This document shows, piece after piece, positions 62,902-64,000 of a DNA stretch of 64,000 nucleotides. The notes under the pieces were generated by a model. That model worked only from the letters and a program-made list of their open reading frames with translations. It was not told where the DNA came from and did not search any database. A program made the position numbers and the translations under genes. Origin of the DNA: Chryseobacterium indologenes (lineage in GTDB: Bacteria > Bacteroidota > Bacteroidia > Flavobacteriales > Weeksellaceae); assembly GCA_016025055.1 (NCBI GenBank), contig CP065590.1, positions 2,728,001-2,792,000 on the forward strand, given 5' to 3'. The first letter of the stretch is position 1; every line of letters starts with the position of its first letter.

Positions 62902-64000
62902 TTATTGATTGTTTGCGATTTCTTTTAATTCAATGATCTCTTCTTCGTTAAACTTGGTTGCTTCTATGACCAGAGATAACTGAGTCACAAGACCTAGAAA
63001 TTTGTTGTTTTCATCTATTACAGCAATGGCGGATTTACTTCCGGAAATCAACGGGAGCATTTCTTCTACGGTAACTTCAGGATATACTGACGGAACATTA
63101 CTGTTGATAATTGATTCCACGGTCGGTTCTTTCTTTTTGGCAATGCGGACGACATCATTAAGGGTTACAAAGCCCAGGAATTTATTTTGAAAATCGACGA
63201 CTGGTAAATTTTCCAGTCCGGTTGTTCTCATTTTTCTTAAAGCTCCTTCAGGACCGTCTTTTCTGAAACGTACCACTGTTGCTTTGTCGAACATCAACGA
63301 TCTTGCAGTGATGATGGTCTTACGGTCTACTTTTTCCACAAAGGCCTTTACATAGTCACTGGCAGGATTGGTCAGAATATCTTCAGCTGTTCCTATCTGT
63401 TCTATGACTCCGTCTTTCATAATCACGATACGATCCCCAATTTTAATGGCTTCGTCAAGATCATGGGTAATGAAAACAATGGTTTTTTGCAGGGTATTTT
63501 GCAGTTCAAGCATTTGGTCCTGCATTTCAGATTTTATCAAAGGGTCCAGTGCCGAGAAAGCTTCATCCATAAGCAGAACTTCAGGATCGTTGGCCAAAGC
63601 TCTTGCTAATCCTACTCTTTGCTGCATTCCTCCTGAAAGTTGGGAAGGATACTGATTTTCAAAACCGTTTAATCCAACAATATCCAGTGCTTTTTGTGCT
63701 TTTTCATCGCGTGAGGCCTTGCTTTCTCCTCTGATTTCAAGTCCGAAGCCGGCATTATCTAAAATAGTGTGATGAGGCAATAATCCGAACTTCTGGAATA
63801 CCATACTCATTTCCGTTCTTCTTACTTGCAGCAGTTCTTTATTATTTTTACCGGTGATATCATCGTCATTGATGTATACTTTTCCCGATGTAGGCTCATT
63901 AAGCCTGTTGAGACAGCGCAGCAGGGTAGATTTTCCGCTTCCTGACAATCCCATGATGACAAAGAATTCACCTTCATAGATTTCAAAACTTGCTTTGTTG
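62902..64000 (-). CDS. Glycine betaine/proline ABC transporter, ATP-binding protein (partial, runs off window end)
   Basis: The frame is open from 62902 to the edge (366 codons), so the true start lies outside. The ATG at 63954 is internal: ASFEIYEGEFFVIMGLSGSGKS reads through it into Walker A. It has the signature LSGGMQQRVGLARAL, Walker B LLMDEAFSALD and a switch His in THDLDEA. From about residue 250 two CBS domains follow, as in ProV/OpuAA, where they sense ionic strength or c-di-AMP. It is first in the operon and drives uptake of betaine under osmotic stress. Confidence 0.93.
   Translation of the reverse strand, partial: NKASFEIYEGEFFVIMGLSGSGKSTLLRCLNRLNEPTSGKVYINDDDITGKNNKELLQVRRTEMSMVFQKFGLLPHHTILDNAGFGLEIRGESKASRDEKAQKALDIVGLNGFENQYPSQLSGGMQQRVGLARALANDPEVLLMDEAFSALDPLIKSEMQDQMLELQNTLQKTIVFITHDLDEAIKIGDRIVIMKDGVIEQIGTAEDILTNPASDYVKAFVEKVDRKTIITARSLMFDKATVVRFRKDGPEGALRKMRTTGLENLPVVDFQNKFLGFVTLNDVVRIAKKKEPTVESIINSNVPSVYPEVTVEEMLPLISGSKSAIAVIDENNKFLGLVTQLSLVIEATKFNEEEIIELKEIANNQ

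Noticed and set aside
1..64000. CRISPR arrays, tRNA or rRNA genes, prophage
   Set aside because: No regularly spaced direct repeats, no CCA-ended cloverleaf candidates, and no integrase, capsid or terminase genes were seen.

Overview
The window is AT-rich DNA from a member of the Flavobacteriia (Bacteroidota), most likely the Chryseobacterium/Elizabethkingia group. The evidence is the repeated -7 promoter motif TAnnTTTG, very weak Shine-Dalgarno sequences, SusC/FepA-like TonB receptors, a two-domain PNGase F, a SecG with an Ala/Pro/Thr-rich tail, a paired M16 peptidase operon, and many small exported proteins and lipoproteins starting MKK...SCKK. I saw no rRNA, tRNA, prophage, CRISPR array or canonical insertion sequence. 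It looks like ordinary chromosome with a few small repeat elements.

Layout. 1-92: start of a sodium:solute symporter leaving the window. 189-7085: a redox and detoxification block (beta-hydroxyacid dehydrogenase, two small GNATs, OsmC, a mono-cluster Fe-S protein, a TMEM175-like channel, an FMN reductase, two pirins and a DHA2 exporter). 7226-13765: secreted protein, asparagine synthetase, secreted PNGase F, an RNA m5C methyltransferase and a PhnA-like zinc-ribbon protein. 14091-19491: orphan ABC ATPase, YceI lipoprotein, pheS, a DUF3108 protein, and a ferredoxin-NADP reductase with its ferredoxin. 19570-31052: peptidases (S9A, PepD, an M16 pair), LOG, a LURP-one protein, recR with a glycosyltransferase, and secG. 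31291-36644: UvrD-type helicase and a TonB receptor. 36852-39901: a TPP-riboswitch-controlled thiamine salvage operon (thiM-thiE-thiD-tenA). 39954-46335: CstA, two hydrolases, a HipA-like kinase with a DUF3037 partner, and lipoproteins. 46348-56161: tyrosine/homogentisate catabolism (hppD, hmgA, fahA) with a flavin-reductase-like gene, two CoA-transferase-family genes and a possible regulator, interrupted by a 486-bp GxxExxY element with perfect 21-bp inverted ends. 56283-60988: a TonB receptor overlapping a thioredoxin-like gene, a cupin protein, and a divergent quinone-oxidoreductase/HxlR pair around a palindromic operator. 61217-64000: glycine betaine ABC transporter, running off the end.

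The most important caution is that eight genes are broken as written, each by a one-base shift in or next to a homopolymer: the MFS exporter, asnB, PNGase F, secG, a TonB receptor, an alpha/beta hydrolase, the DUF3037 gene and a CoA transferase. In each case the other frame continues the same protein to a family-typical length. Eight such lesions in 64 kb, including secG and asnB, point to uncorrected homopolymer errors rather than eight pseudogenes. I give reconstructed extents. The GxxExxY gene is different: it carries an in-frame stop.

The best candidates for little-described biology are the HipA-like kinase/DUF3037 pair (43040-44182), which appears leaderless, and the GxxExxY element with its inverted repeats, which resemble hairpin repeats elsewhere in the window.
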